This document shows positions 8,228-17,743 of a stretch of 64,000 bases of DNA, one piece after another; within the stretch, counting starts at the first letter, position 1, and each line of letters opens with the position of its first letter. Below the pieces are notes generated by a model, which was given only the letters and a program-made list of their open reading frames with translations, was not told where the DNA came from and did no database searches. The translations under genes and the position numbers were made by a program. The stretch lies in assembly GCF_018968705.1 (NCBI RefSeq), contig NZ_CP076668.1:3545001-3609000 (forward strand), written 5' to 3'. This stretch comes from Pseudomonas lijiangensis. GTDB lineage: Bacteria; Pseudomonadota; Gammaproteobacteria; Pseudomonadales; Pseudomonadaceae.

Positions 8228-8848
8228 TCAGTTGGAAGTCCGCCAGGCGCTGACATAAGCCTTGGCGCGCTGCTCGACATCCGCCACGCTCATGCCTGGC
8301 TTGAACAGCCCGGAACCCAGGCCAAAGCCTTTGACGCCGGCATCGAGGAAGTCCTTCATGTTCTGCGGCGTGATGCCACCCACCGGCAGCAACACCGTGC
8401 CGGCTGGCAGCACCGCCAGCCAGGCCTTCACCACCGCAGGCGACATCTGCTCGGCAGGAAACAGCTTGAGCACATCGGCACCCTCGCCCAGAGCAGCAAA
8501 GGCTTCGGTGGGCGTGGCGACGCCCGGCGACAGGAACAACCCGGCAGCCTTGGCTGCACGCAGGACCTTGGGGTCACTGTGCGGCATGACAATGACCTGA
8601 CCGCCCGCCTCCTTGACCTGATGGACCTGCTCCGGCGTCAGCACGGTTCCCGCACCCACCAGGCAATCGGCAGGCAGGTACTGACGTAACAGCGTGATGC
8701 TGTCGTAAGGCTGCGGCGAGTTGAGCGGCACCTCGATCACCCGGAAACCGGCCTGATACAAGACCTCGCCAATGGCCGGAGCCTCTTCGGGACGCAGGCC
8801 GCGCAGAATCGCGACCAGTCCGTTTTCCTGCAGAGCTTGCTTGAGCAT
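8228..8848 (-). CDS. dgoA: 2-dehydro-3-deoxy-6-phosphogalactonate aldolase
   Basis: A 206-residue class I aldolase that splits 2-dehydro-3-deoxy-6-phosphogalactonate into pyruvate and glyceraldehyde 3-phosphate. The family markers are LVAILRGLRPEEA, GFRVIEVPLNSP, VGAGTVL and, around the Schiff-base lysine, DVLKLFPAEQMSP; the phosphate-binding glycines follow in LPVGGI. The ATG at 8848 is preferred to one at 8860 because AGGTG stands 4 nt before it and the reading starts one base after the dgoK stop (TGA-A-ATG), a sign of translational coupling. Confidence 0.95.
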   Translation of the reverse strand: MLKQALQENGLVAILRGLRPEEAPAIGEVLYQAGFRVIEVPLNSPQPYDSITLLRQYLPADCLVGAGTVLTPEQVHQVKEAGGQVIVMPHSDPKVLRAAKAAGLFLSPGVATPTEAFAALGEGADVLKLFPAEQMSPAVVKAWLAVLPAGTVLLPVGGITPQNMKDFLDAGVKGFGLGSGLFKPGMSVADVEQRAKAYVSAWRTSN

Positions 8849-8849
8849 T

Positions 8850-9854
8850 TCACACCTCATGGGAATCTGTTGAAGGCCCGGACGCGATCAGGCCAGCCTG
8901 AACGGCCACCTGCCACAGGCCTCGCTCGGTCGCCTGTGCGGCCGTCGTCACCTGATCGAAACCGCATGCCGCAAGGCCACGTGTGTAACGCGCACAAAGC
9001 GACTCGCTACCGATCAGAATCACGGCAGGCAGTGGTTTCAGCGTTTTTTGCTGGATTCGTTTAAGGGCTTCCAGCTCATGGCCGATGAGCAGACCGGACA
9101 GATAGTCAGGCTGGGCACTGGCATCGAGCTGGCCGGTCAGCCCCAGGGTCCGGGAACTGAAAATGGTCGACAGCAGACCCGATGCCCCCTCGGGCGACAG
9201 GGCAATGGACAGCCCGCGGTCGAACGCATGGGTATCGAAGGTTTCGCCGGGGCGCATGGTGCGACCGAGAATGGTGTGACCGCACAAGGCGGCGTACACC
9301 TCGCCGGTCATGAAGGTATCGAAATGGACAATGCAGCCTTCCAGCACATGCACCCATTTGGAGTGGCTGCCAGGGAGGCCGATCAACAGGGGCCGACGGG
9401 TCGCCGCCTCGTCGAGGGAAGCCAGTACACCGAGCACCTGGGTTTCTTCGCCGCGCATCACATTGGGCAGGGTCGAGCGCTGCAAGACGCCGGGAATGAT
9501 ATGGATATCGACGCCCCGCAGGCTGCGCACGCTTTGCAGGCCTGCGCTCAGCTCACTGACGCTGGCCGGGGTTTCACGGTATACGGCTTCGCGCCAGCCC
9601 TGAGCGCTGCCCACCATGCCGCAGGCAATCACCGGCAGATGCGGCTGCTCATCGAGCCAGTCGCCACAGGCCTGATCGAAAGCCAGTTCGAAGCCATCGC
9701 TGCACAAGGTGCCCGCAATCAGCCGCGGCGTATCCGGCAATTGCATGATGCCTGCGCTCAAGGAGCGCTGTTCCAGGACCTGGCCGTGTTCGCCAAGTCG
9801 ATAAGCACGAAGTGAGGTTGTCCCCCAATCGAGCGCGATCAATTGCGCTGCCAT
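8850..9854 (-). CDS. dgoK: 2-dehydro-3-deoxygalactonokinase
   Basis: A 334-residue kinase that phosphorylates 2-dehydro-3-deoxygalactonate, feeding the DgoA aldolase. The N-terminal phosphate loop of the actin/hexokinase-like fold is clear (IALDWGTTSLRAYRL). ACGMVGSAQGW, HIIPGVLQ and LLIGLPGSHSKWVHV are DgoK features. It is the first gene of the operon; its stop is one base from the dgoA start. The promoter region upstream (9855-10140) holds two short palindromes that may bind the IclR-type regulator encoded at the operon's far end. Confidence 0.95.
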   Translation of the reverse strand: MAAQLIALDWGTTSLRAYRLGEHGQVLEQRSLSAGIMQLPDTPRLIAGTLCSDGFELAFDQACGDWLDEQPHLPVIACGMVGSAQGWREAVYRETPASVSELSAGLQSVRSLRGVDIHIIPGVLQRSTLPNVMRGEETQVLGVLASLDEAATRRPLLIGLPGSHSKWVHVLEGCIVHFDTFMTGEVYAALCGHTILGRTMRPGETFDTHAFDRGLSIALSPEGASGLLSTIFSSRTLGLTGQLDASAQPDYLSGLLIGHELEALKRIQQKTLKPLPAVILIGSESLCARYTRGLAACGFDQVTTAAQATERGLWQVAVQAGLIASGPSTDSHEV

Positions 9855-9926
9855 CGCTTCACCTGTTGTTTTTTTAAAAGTGAGTGCGAGGCGGACTATA
9901 AACCCACCGAACAGATAATCTCAATA

Positions 9927-9955
9927 TGTAATTTACAATCCCATATATAGGGATT
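9927..9955 (-). promoter_or_regulatory. Candidate operator palindromes upstream of the galactonate operon
   Basis: TGTAA-T-TTACA (9927-9937) is a perfect 11-bp dyad. AATCCC-N7-GGGATT (9937-9955) is a second, adjoining one. Both sit in AT-rich DNA 73-101 bp upstream of dgoK, where its promoter should be. IclR-type regulators bind short dyads of this size. The rest of the 286-bp gap to the divergent acyltransferase gene shows no other clear structure. Confidence 0.5.
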
Positions 9956-10140
9956 AATTAAAAAACCGCCTCACCCGGGAATGGACTACCTTTGGTAAGT
10001 CTTTCCAGATCCTTTACATCAAGAGCCCGCTCGGCAGCTTTGCCGCAGTGGTAACGTGCCCGATCTCTCGCTTCAGCCCCTCCCTGCCCCATCCTCCTGC
10101 GCCGTTTGCAACCTCATCTCCCTTTAAGGAATTCGACGCC

Positions 10141-11307
10141 ATGAAGCGATTTCTCGTGCTCGACAGCTTTCGTGGGCTGTGTGCCCTTGCGGTGGTGCTG
10201 CATCACTTTCATGCAACCCAGAGCGTTACTGAGCTGGCGTTTTTCAAGCACGCCAATTACATGGTGAATTTTTTCTTCGTGCTCAGCGGCTTTGTGCTCT
10301 ATCACATCTACGCCGACCGACTGGGCAGCACGGCACAGCTGAAGCGCTTTGTGATTGCGCGAGTCTGTCGTCTGTATCCACTGCACCTGGCGACCTTGCT
10401 GGCCGCCCTGCTGTTCGAGCTGCTGAAGCTGGCCGCCGAACACCAAGGCATCCTGTTTGCAGCGGGCAGCTTTACCGGCCCACGGGCTGCCGACGAAATC
10501 CTGCCCAATCTGTTGCTGCTGCAATCCTGGTGGCCAGGCTTCAACCACTTGTCGTTCAACTTCCCGTCATGGAGCATCAGCGTCGAGTTCTATCTGTACC
10601 TGCTCTTCGCCCTGATTGCCGTCGGGCTGCCCGGGAGATCGCGGCAGATATTCGCGGCCATCGCTGTCCTGGCCTTCGTCGCGCTGTACTTCAAAGACAC
10701 CCTCTTCAACGAAGGCGCCCTGACAGGCCTGGCGTGCTTCTTCAGCGGCGTAATGACTTATCGGCTCTACTCAAGATTCAAAGGGCTTGAGCTACATAAA
10801 GGCTGGGCGACGCTGCTGGAGGCGCTGGCCCTGCTGACGGTCTACATGGCGATCACCTACAGCGGCCCCTCACAGAATATTTCCCTGAGCCTGCTGTTCT
10901 GCGCGGTGATCGGGTTGTTTGCCTTCGAGGCAGGCGGGATTTCGAGAGGGCTGTGCGCCCGGCCGTTCAAGTGGGCAGGCACCCTGTCCTTTTCGATCTA
11001 CATGACGCACACCATCGTACTGTTCGTCGTGACAACGAGCCTGATGCTGTTCGGCAAAGTCACCGGCCATGACCTGCTGATTGACCTTCCCAGTGACATC
11101 CCCGGTGTTGACCTGCGCTACATCCACACCCAAAGCATGCTGCTGGACAATCTGATCATCGCGATCAGTGTAGGAATGGTGTTGCTGCTGTCGGTACTGA
11201 CGCACCGCTATATCGAACTGCCGGGCATTGAACTGGGCAAGGTCTGGGGCCGCAAAGCCACCGGCACTGCCGGGCCCCGGACACAGCATCAGGAAACGGC
11301 CCCCTGA
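10141..11307 (+). CDS. Membrane acyltransferase, acyltransferase-3 (OafA-like) family
   Basis: A 388-residue integral membrane protein of the acyltransferase-3 group, which transfers acetyl or other acyl groups to extracytoplasmic sugars, lipids or peptides. The N-terminal motif LDSFRGLCALAVVLHHF includes the family's conserved R and HH. FFFVLSGFVLYH and PSWSISVEFYLYLLFAL are further markers, and roughly ten hydrophobic helices follow to the C-terminus. The ATG at 10141 is chosen because AAGGA lies upstream and the hydrophobic start follows it directly; a GTG at 10048 would add a proline-rich leader unlike the family. No neighbouring polysaccharide genes reveal the acceptor. Confidence 0.85.
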   Translation: MKRFLVLDSFRGLCALAVVLHHFHATQSVTELAFFKHANYMVNFFFVLSGFVLYHIYADRLGSTAQLKRFVIARVCRLYPLHLATLLAALLFELLKLAAEHQGILFAAGSFTGPRAADEILPNLLLLQSWWPGFNHLSFNFPSWSISVEFYLYLLFALIAVGLPGRSRQIFAAIAVLAFVALYFKDTLFNEGALTGLACFFSGVMTYRLYSRFKGLELHKGWATLLEALALLTVYMAITYSGPSQNISLSLLFCAVIGLFAFEAGGISRGLCARPFKWAGTLSFSIYMTHTIVLFVVTTSLMLFGKVTGHDLLIDLPSDIPGVDLRYIHTQSMLLDNLIIAISVGMVLLLSVLTHRYIELPGIELGKVWGRKATGTAGPRTQHQETAP

Positions 11308-11323
11308 ATCGCAGCCATAAAAA

Positions 11324-11345
11324 AACGCCCCTGATGAGGGGCGTT
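11324..11345. terminator. Bidirectional terminator between acyltransferase gene and asd
   Basis: AACGCCCC-TGATG-AGGGGCGTT forms a stem with a run of A before it and TTCTTTT after it, so it can terminate the plus-strand acyltransferase gene and, with seven Ts, the minus-strand asd gene. Confidence 0.85.
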
Positions 11346-11365
11346 CTTTTGACAGCTTCAGCGAA

Positions 11366-12478
11366 TCAACGCTCCAGCAGGATCCGCAGCATGCGACGCA
11401 ACGGCTCGGCCGCGCCCCACAGCAACTGGTCGCCTACGGTGAAGGCGCCCAGGTATTGCGAACCCATGTTCAGCTTGCGCAGACGACCCACCGGAACGCT
11501 CATGGTGCCGGTGACGGCAGTCGGGCTGAGCTCGCGGATGCTGTCTTCGCGATGGTTCGGGACCAGCTTGACCCAAGGGTTGTGCTGGCTGATCAAACCT
11601 TCGATGTCCGCAATCGGCACATCCTTGTTCAGCTTGATGGTCAGTGCCTGGCTGTGGCAGCGCATGGCGCCGATACGAACGCAGATGCCATCCACCGGAA
11701 TCGGGCTCTTGAAACGACCCAGAATCTTGTTGGTCTCGGCCTGGCCTTTCCACTCTTCGCGGCTCTGACCGTTCGGCAGTTCCTTGTCGATCCAGGGGAT
11801 CAGGCTGCCAGCCAGCGGCACACCGAAGTTCTCGGTCGGGAAGGCTTCGCCGCGCATGGCTTCAGCGACCTTGCGGTCGATGTCGAGGATGGCGCTGGCC
11901 GGGTTGGCCAGGTCATCGGCGACCGACGAATGGACAGTGCCCATCTGCTTGATCAGCTCACGCATGTTCTGCGCGCCGGCACCGGATGCCGCCTGATAGG
12001 TCATGGCGTTCATCCACTCCACCAGACCGGCCTCGAACAGACCGCCCAGGCCCATCAGCATCAGGCTGACGGTGCAGTTGCCGCCGATGTAGTTCTTGGT
12101 GCCCGCGTCCAGTTGCTGGTCGATGACCTTGCGGTTCACCGGATCCAGCACGATCACGGCATCATCCTGCATGCGCAGGCTGGAGGCCGCGTCGATCCAG
12201 TAGCCCTGCCAGCCGGCTTCGCGCAGTTTGGGGAACACCTCGTTGGTGTAGTCGCCGCCCTGGCAGGTCAGAACCACGTCGAGGGTTTTCAGTTCTTCGA
12301 TGCTGTAGGCATCCTTCAGAGGCGCAACATCCTTGCCTACCGACGGAGCCTGGCCACCGACATTGGAGGTAGTGAAGAACACCGGCTCAATGAGATCGAA
12401 GTCCTGCTCTTCCCGCATCCGCTGCATGAGCACGGAACCAACCATGCCACGCCAACCGATCAGACCTACACGTTTCAT
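11366..12478 (-). CDS. asd: Aspartate-semialdehyde dehydrogenase
   Basis: A 370-residue enzyme that reduces aspartyl phosphate to aspartate semialdehyde, for lysine/diaminopimelate, threonine and methionine synthesis. The start [21 protein letters not shown] holds the NADP-binding glycines. The catalytic cysteine lies in [10 protein letters not shown], and [16 protein letters not shown] and [13 protein letters not shown] are typical of the gamma-proteobacterial form. The ATG at 12478 is preferred because AAGGTG stands upstream and the conserved start follows. It is 75 bp after leuB on the same strand, as in other pseudomonads. The usual further neighbours (fimV, truA) are absent; an acyltransferase and the galactonate operon follow instead. 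Confidence 0.97.
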   Translation of the reverse strand: MKRVGLIGWRGMVGSVLMQRMREEQDFDLIEPVFFTTSNVGGQAPSVGKDVAPLKDAYSIEELKTLDVVLTCQGGDYTNEVFPKLREAGWQGYWIDAASSLRMQDDAVIVLDPVNRKVIDQQLDAGTKNYIGGNCTVSLMLMGLGGLFEAGLVEWMNAMTYQAASGAGAQNMRELIKQMGTVHSSVADDLANPASAILDIDRKVAEAMRGEAFPTENFGVPLAGSLIPWIDKELPNGQSREEWKGQAETNKILGRFKSPIPVDGICVRIGAMRCHSQALTIKLNKDVPIADIEGLISQHNPWVKLVPNHREDSIRELSPTAVTGTMSVPVGRLRKLNMGSQYLGAFTVGDQLLWGAAEPLRRMLRILLER

Positions 12479-12553
12479 CGCAACTACACCTTGAATAAAA
12501 GTGGGACCGCTGCCGCACATGTGTCATGCACAGCGAGCAGCGGGCCAGAGAGA

Positions 12554-13636
<1,083 letters not shown>

Positions 13637-13705
13637 AACATCCTCAATTTTGTGCATCGGTGCCTCGAACAGCACCTGTATATAACGCTTGATACGGCAA
13701 AAGAC

Positions 13706-14470
13706 TTATCGCTGCGCCCAGAGCACCAGTACATCGGTGCTGAACGAGCCATCGTCGGAAATCTCGAAATACTCGCGAACCTCGGCACCCATGGCTTGCT
13801 GCAAGTCACGAATCGCAACACGCAACGACTGCGGCGTACGCATGCGTTCGACCCATGAGGTGTATTCCAGATGCAGGCGTTGACGCGTATGGCTACGCGT
13901 GAACAAACCGGCATCGCTGACCTGATGTAACCACTCGGCAGCCGAGTAATCCCGCACATGACTGGTGTCGCGCAACACCTCCACCGTTTGCAGGTAGGTA
14001 TCCAGTAACGGGCTGCCCGGTGACATGACATCGATGAAAGCAGCCACGCCACCCGGTTTCAGAACACGTCGCACTTCACGCAGGGCCAGCGCCAGATCGC
14101 TCCAGTGATGGGCCGAGTAGCGGCTGAACACGAAGTCGAACTCGCCATCCTGGAAAGGCAGACGCTCGGCCGCTCCCCGAACAGTGCGAATGTTGTTCAA
14201 CCCTTTCTCTGCAGCGGCAGCACTTACCACGTCCAGCATCTGTTGCGAGAGGTCGTAAGCTACCACTTCGCCAACCGCAGGGGCGACATTAAAACTCACG
14301 TGTCCCCCTCCACACCCCAGATCCAGCACCCGCGCTTCGCCATGCCCGGCCACTTCGGCCTGCAATAGCGCGAACTCGGCACCCTGAGCGTGAACCGCAC
14401 TGTTCAGATAGGCCGAAGCCTGCTCACCGAACTGGCGCTGGACGACTTGAGTGTGGGCAGCGTTTGTCAT
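13706..14470 (-). CDS. SAM-dependent class I methyltransferase (UbiE-like)
   Basis: A 254-residue methyltransferase with the Rossmann SAM site in order: motif I VLDLGCGGGHVSFNVA, the acidic loop VAYDLSQQML, and LPFQDGEFDFVFSRYSAHHW followed by LREVRRVLKPGGVAAFIDV. This pattern belongs to the Methyltransf_11/UbiE-like group. The ATG at 14470 has AGGAG nearby. It is regularly found between leuD and leuB in Pseudomonas, yet no role in leucine synthesis is known. Trans-aconitate methylation is one possibility sometimes raised by such neighbourhoods, but nothing here proves it. Confidence 0.85.
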   Translation of the reverse strand: MTNAAHTQVVQRQFGEQASAYLNSAVHAQGAEFALLQAEVAGHGEARVLDLGCGGGHVSFNVAPAVGEVVAYDLSQQMLDVVSAAAAEKGLNNIRTVRGAAERLPFQDGEFDFVFSRYSAHHWSDLALALREVRRVLKPGGVAAFIDVMSPGSPLLDTYLQTVEVLRDTSHVRDYSAAEWLHQVSDAGLFTRSHTRQRLHLEYTSWVERMRTPQSLRVAIRDLQQAMGAEVREYFEISDDGSFSTDVLVLWAQR

Positions 14471-14494
14471 GTCGGGACTCCTGTTGGGGTCGGC

Positions 14495-14534
14495 TCGCGA
14501 ATGAGTCCGCTCCTGCAAGCGAACTCATTCGCGA
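14495..14534. repeat. REP-type hairpin between leuD and the methyltransferase gene
   Basis: TCGCGAATGAGT (14495-14506) and ACTCATTCGCGA (14523-14534) form a 12-bp perfect stem around a 16-nt loop. The arms are the same word type as in the palindrome at 4694-4734. It may lower read-through between the two genes. Confidence 0.7.
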
Positions 14535-14541
14535 TCAAAGA

Positions 14542-15183
14542 TCAGCCACGAAACAACCATGGCTGACTGGCGCGGTGCTTGCTCTCGAAGGCGGCGATGG
14601 CATCGCTGTCTACCAGGGTCAGGCCGATATCGTCCAGGCCATTGAGCAGGCAGTGCTTGCGGAAAGCGTCGATCTCGAAGCTCAGGACCTTGCCGTCGGG
14701 ACGGGTCACGGTCTGGGCCTGCAAGTCGATGCTCAACTGGTAGCCCGGAGTGGCTTCAACCTGCTGGAACAATTGATCGACTTCGTCTTCAGGCAGAATG
14801 ATCGGCAGCAGGCCGTTCTTGAAGCTGTTGTTGAAGAAGATGTCGGCATAGCTCGGCGCGATGATTGCGCAGAAACCGTACTCTTCCAGTGCCCATGGCG
14901 CGTGCTCACGGCTGGAGCCGCAACCGAAGTTCTCGCGGGCCAGCAGCACGCTGGCGCCTTGATAACGGGCATGGTTGAGCACGAAATCATTGTTCAACGG
15001 ACGCTTGGAGTTGTCCTGATAAGGCTGGCCCACATCCAGGTAACGCCACTCATCGAACAGGTTCGGGCCAAAGCCCGTGCGCTTGATCGACTTGAGAAAC
15101 TGCTTCGGGATGATCTGGTCGGTATCGACGTTGGCACGATCCAGAGGAGCGACAAGGCCGTTGTGCTGGGTAAACGCTTTCAT
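14542..15183 (-). CDS. leuD: 3-isopropylmalate dehydratase small subunit
   Basis: A 213-residue subunit that pairs with LeuC to isomerise 2- to 3-isopropylmalate. [33 protein letters not shown] is split here only to note the hallmark segments [33 protein letters not shown] and FKNGLLPI. Length fits the family. It starts 10 bp after the leuC stop, so the two subunits are co-transcribed. Confidence 0.97.
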   Translation of the reverse strand: MKAFTQHNGLVAPLDRANVDTDQIIPKQFLKSIKRTGFGPNLFDEWRYLDVGQPYQDNSKRPLNNDFVLNHARYQGASVLLARENFGCGSSREHAPWALEEYGFCAIIAPSYADIFFNNSFKNGLLPIILPEDEVDQLFQQVEATPGYQLSIDLQAQTVTRPDGKVLSFEIDAFRKHCLLNGLDDIGLTLVDSDAIAAFESKHRASQPWLFRG

Positions 15184-15193
15184 GCTGGGCTCC

Positions 15194-16618
15194 TTAGTGC
15201 TGGATCAAGTCACGGACATCGATGAAACGACCGTTGACCGCTGCCGCTGCCGCCATGGCCGGGCTGACCAGGTGAGTACGACCACCGGCACCCTGACGCC
15301 CTTCGAAGTTACGGTTCGAGGTGGAAGCGCAATGCTCGCCGGAACCCAGGCGATCCGGGTTCATGGCCAGGCACATCGAGCAACCCGGCTCACGCCATTC
15401 AAAACCGGCTTCGATGAAGATCTTGTCCAGACCTTCTTTCTCGGCCTGCTCCTTGATCAGCCCCGAACCCGGAACCACGATGGCCTGCTTGACGGTCGCT
15501 GCGACCTTGCGGCCCTTGGCGACATCGGCAGCGGCGCGCAGGTCTTCGATGCGCGAGTTGGTGCAAGAACCGATGAACACACGATCCAGCTGGATATCGG
15601 TGATCGGCTGATTGGCCTTGAGGCCCATGTACTTCAAGGCACGCTCGATGGAGCCACGCTTGACCAGATCCGTTTCCTGAGCCGGATCGGGCACGTTCTG
15701 ATCGACGGCCAATACCATTTCAGGGGAAGTGCCCCAGCTGACCTGCGGCTTGATCTGCGCAGCGTCCAGCTTGACCACGGTGTCGAACACCGCATCCGGG
15801 TCGGAAACCAGGTCTTTCCAGGCCTCGACAGCCAGATCCCACTCCGCGCCCTTGGGCGAGAACGGACGACCCTTGACGTATTCGATGGTCTTCTCATCGG
15901 TAGCCACCATGCCGACGCGAGCGCCCGCTTCGATGGACATGTTGCAGATGGTCATGCGGCCTTCGATGGACAGGTCGCGAATCGCGCTACCGGCGAACTC
16001 GATGGCGTAACCGTTACCGCCCGCTGTACCGATCTTGCCGATGACGGCGAGCACGATGTCTTTGGCGGTGACGCCAGGCGGCAACTGGCCTTCGACCGAC
16101 ACCAGCATGTTCTTCATTTTCTTGGCGACCAGACACTGGGTCGCAAGCACGTGCTCGACCTCGGAAGTGCCGATACCGTGGGCCAGCGCACCGAATGCAC
16201 CGTGAGTCGAGGTGTGGGAGTCGCCACAGACGACGCTCATGCCCGGCAAGGTAGCGCCCTGCTCCGGGCCGACCACGTGAACGATGCCCTGACGCGGGTC
16301 GTTCATCTTGAATTCGATGATGCCGTATTCGTCGCAGTTGTCGTCCAGGGTCTGGACCTGCAGACGCGAGACTTCGTCTTCGATGGCACCGATACCACCC
16401 TTGCGCTCGGCAGTGGTCGGAACGTTGTGGTCCGGGGTCGCAATGATGGAATCGATGCGCCATGGTTTGCGCCCGGCCAGACGCAGACCTTCAAAGGCCT
16501 GCGGCGAGGTCACTTCATGGATGATATGGCGGTCGATGTAGATCAGCGCCGACCCATCGTCGCGCTGCTTGACCAAATGCGAATCCCAGAGCTTGTCGTA
16601 GAGCGTTTTGCCGGCCAT
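15194..16618 (-). CDS. leuC: 3-isopropylmalate dehydratase large subunit
   Basis: A 474-residue aconitase-family subunit that binds the 4Fe-4S cluster. Cluster cysteines appear in [13 protein letters not shown] and in [31 protein letters not shown] and [17 protein letters not shown] blocks ([19 protein letters not shown]) are typical. The ATG at 16618 ([14 protein letters not shown]) is chosen for its family start and a GAGGAAG sequence upstream. It is the first gene of the leucine run and is divergent from a LysR regulator. Confidence 0.97.
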   Translation of the reverse strand: MAGKTLYDKLWDSHLVKQRDDGSALIYIDRHIIHEVTSPQAFEGLRLAGRKPWRIDSIIATPDHNVPTTAERKGGIGAIEDEVSRLQVQTLDDNCDEYGIIEFKMNDPRQGIVHVVGPEQGATLPGMSVVCGDSHTSTHGAFGALAHGIGTSEVEHVLATQCLVAKKMKNMLVSVEGQLPPGVTAKDIVLAVIGKIGTAGGNGYAIEFAGSAIRDLSIEGRMTICNMSIEAGARVGMVATDEKTIEYVKGRPFSPKGAEWDLAVEAWKDLVSDPDAVFDTVVKLDAAQIKPQVSWGTSPEMVLAVDQNVPDPAQETDLVKRGSIERALKYMGLKANQPITDIQLDRVFIGSCTNSRIEDLRAAADVAKGRKVAATVKQAIVVPGSGLIKEQAEKEGLDKIFIEAGFEWREPGCSMCLAMNPDRLGSGEHCASTSNRNFEGRQGAGGRTHLVSPAMAAAAAVNGRFIDVRDLIQH

Positions 16619-16700
16619 CGGACGTACTTCCTCATCAGCTTTCTTTCTATGCCTTGGGCAATCGGAAATCGATGACCCCTTGGCTTGTGCGGACAATGCT

Positions 16701-16740
16701 ATGAAATATGCTTAAATAACTCAAATTCATAATTTTTATG
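16701..16740. promoter_or_regulatory. Dyads in the leuC-lysR divergent promoter region
   Basis: CATAA-TTT-TTATG (16728-16740) is a perfect 13-bp dyad, and ATGAA (16701-16705) pairs with TTCAT (16726-16730). They lie in AT-rich DNA between the two divergent starts, 28-67 bp from the LysR ATG. LysR proteins bind T-N11-A dyads in just this position, so these are candidate sites for the adjacent regulator. Confidence 0.5.
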
Positions 16741-16767
16741 CTTTGGATAACCAACTGGAATCCGACC

Positions 16768-17637
16768 ATGGATCTTGCCAACCTCAATGCCTTTATCGCA
16801 ATTGCCGAAACCGGCAGTTTCTCGGGAGCCGGTGAACAGCTGCATCTGACCCAGCCTGCAATCAGCAAACGCATCGCAGGCCTCGAGCAGCAATTGAATG
16901 TCCGGCTGTTCGATCGCCTGGGCCGGGAAGTCAGCCTGACCGAGGCTGGCCGCGCCCTGCTGCCCCGCGCCTACCAGATTCTCAATGTGCTGGATGACAC
17001 CCGTCGGGCGCTGACCAACCTCACCGGCGAAGTGACCGGCCGCCTGACGCTGGCCACCAGTCATCACATCGGCCTGCACCGCCTGCCACCGCTGCTGCGT
17101 GAATACACCCGCGCCTATCCGGAAGTCGCCCTAGACATTCAATTTCTGGATTCGGAGGTGGCCTATGAAGAGATTCTCCATGGCCGCGCAGAACTGGCGG
17201 TCATTACCCTCGCGCCTCATCCTCACTCGCTGGTACGCGCCGTGCCGGTCTGGGATGACCCTCTGGATTTCGTCGCAGCCCCGGAACACCCGCTGACCAA
17301 CAGCGGCCCGATGAAACTTGAGGACATCGTGCGCTACCCGGCCGTCTTTCCCGGCAGCAACACCTTTACCCATCACATCGTCAGCGGCCTCTGCGAAGCC
17401 CAGGGCCTCAAGCCGAACATCGCCATGAGCACCAACTATATGGAAACCATCAAAATGATGGTGTCCATCGGGCTGGCCTGGAGCGTACTGCCACGCACCA
17501 TGCTCGACGAACAGGTGGCGCGCATTCCATTGCCGGGCGTACAACTCAATCGCCAGCTAGGCTACATCCTGCACACCGAACGGACGCTCTCCAATGCCGC
17601 CAAGGCGTTCATGGCGCTCCTCGATGCACAGGCCTGA
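16768..17637 (+). CDS. LysR-family regulator divergent from leuCD
   Basis: A 289-residue LysR protein. Residues 1-60 hold the helix-turn-helix (MDLANLNAFIAIAETGSFSGAGEQ, LTQPAISKRIAGLEQQLNVRLFDR); the rest is the substrate-binding domain with two alpha/beta lobes. The ATG at 16768 begins the conserved start. It is divergent from leuC, and such neighbours often activate leucine genes in Pseudomonas, so control of leuCD is likely but inferred. The effector may be a pathway intermediate. Confidence 0.88.
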   Translation: MDLANLNAFIAIAETGSFSGAGEQLHLTQPAISKRIAGLEQQLNVRLFDRLGREVSLTEAGRALLPRAYQILNVLDDTRRALTNLTGEVTGRLTLATSHHIGLHRLPPLLREYTRAYPEVALDIQFLDSEVAYEEILHGRAELAVITLAPHPHSLVRAVPVWDDPLDFVAAPEHPLTNSGPMKLEDIVRYPAVFPGSNTFTHHIVSGLCEAQGLKPNIAMSTNYMETIKMMVSIGLAWSVLPRTMLDEQVARIPLPGVQLNRQLGYILHTERTLSNAAKAFMALLDAQA

Positions 17638-17743
17638 CGACCGGCCGTTTATTTCCAAGACAGAACATCAGAACCCTGATATACGGGTTACATGATGCAA
17701 ATCGATCGTTTTACAGGCTTTATTCATAAAGGCTCGTGATCAC

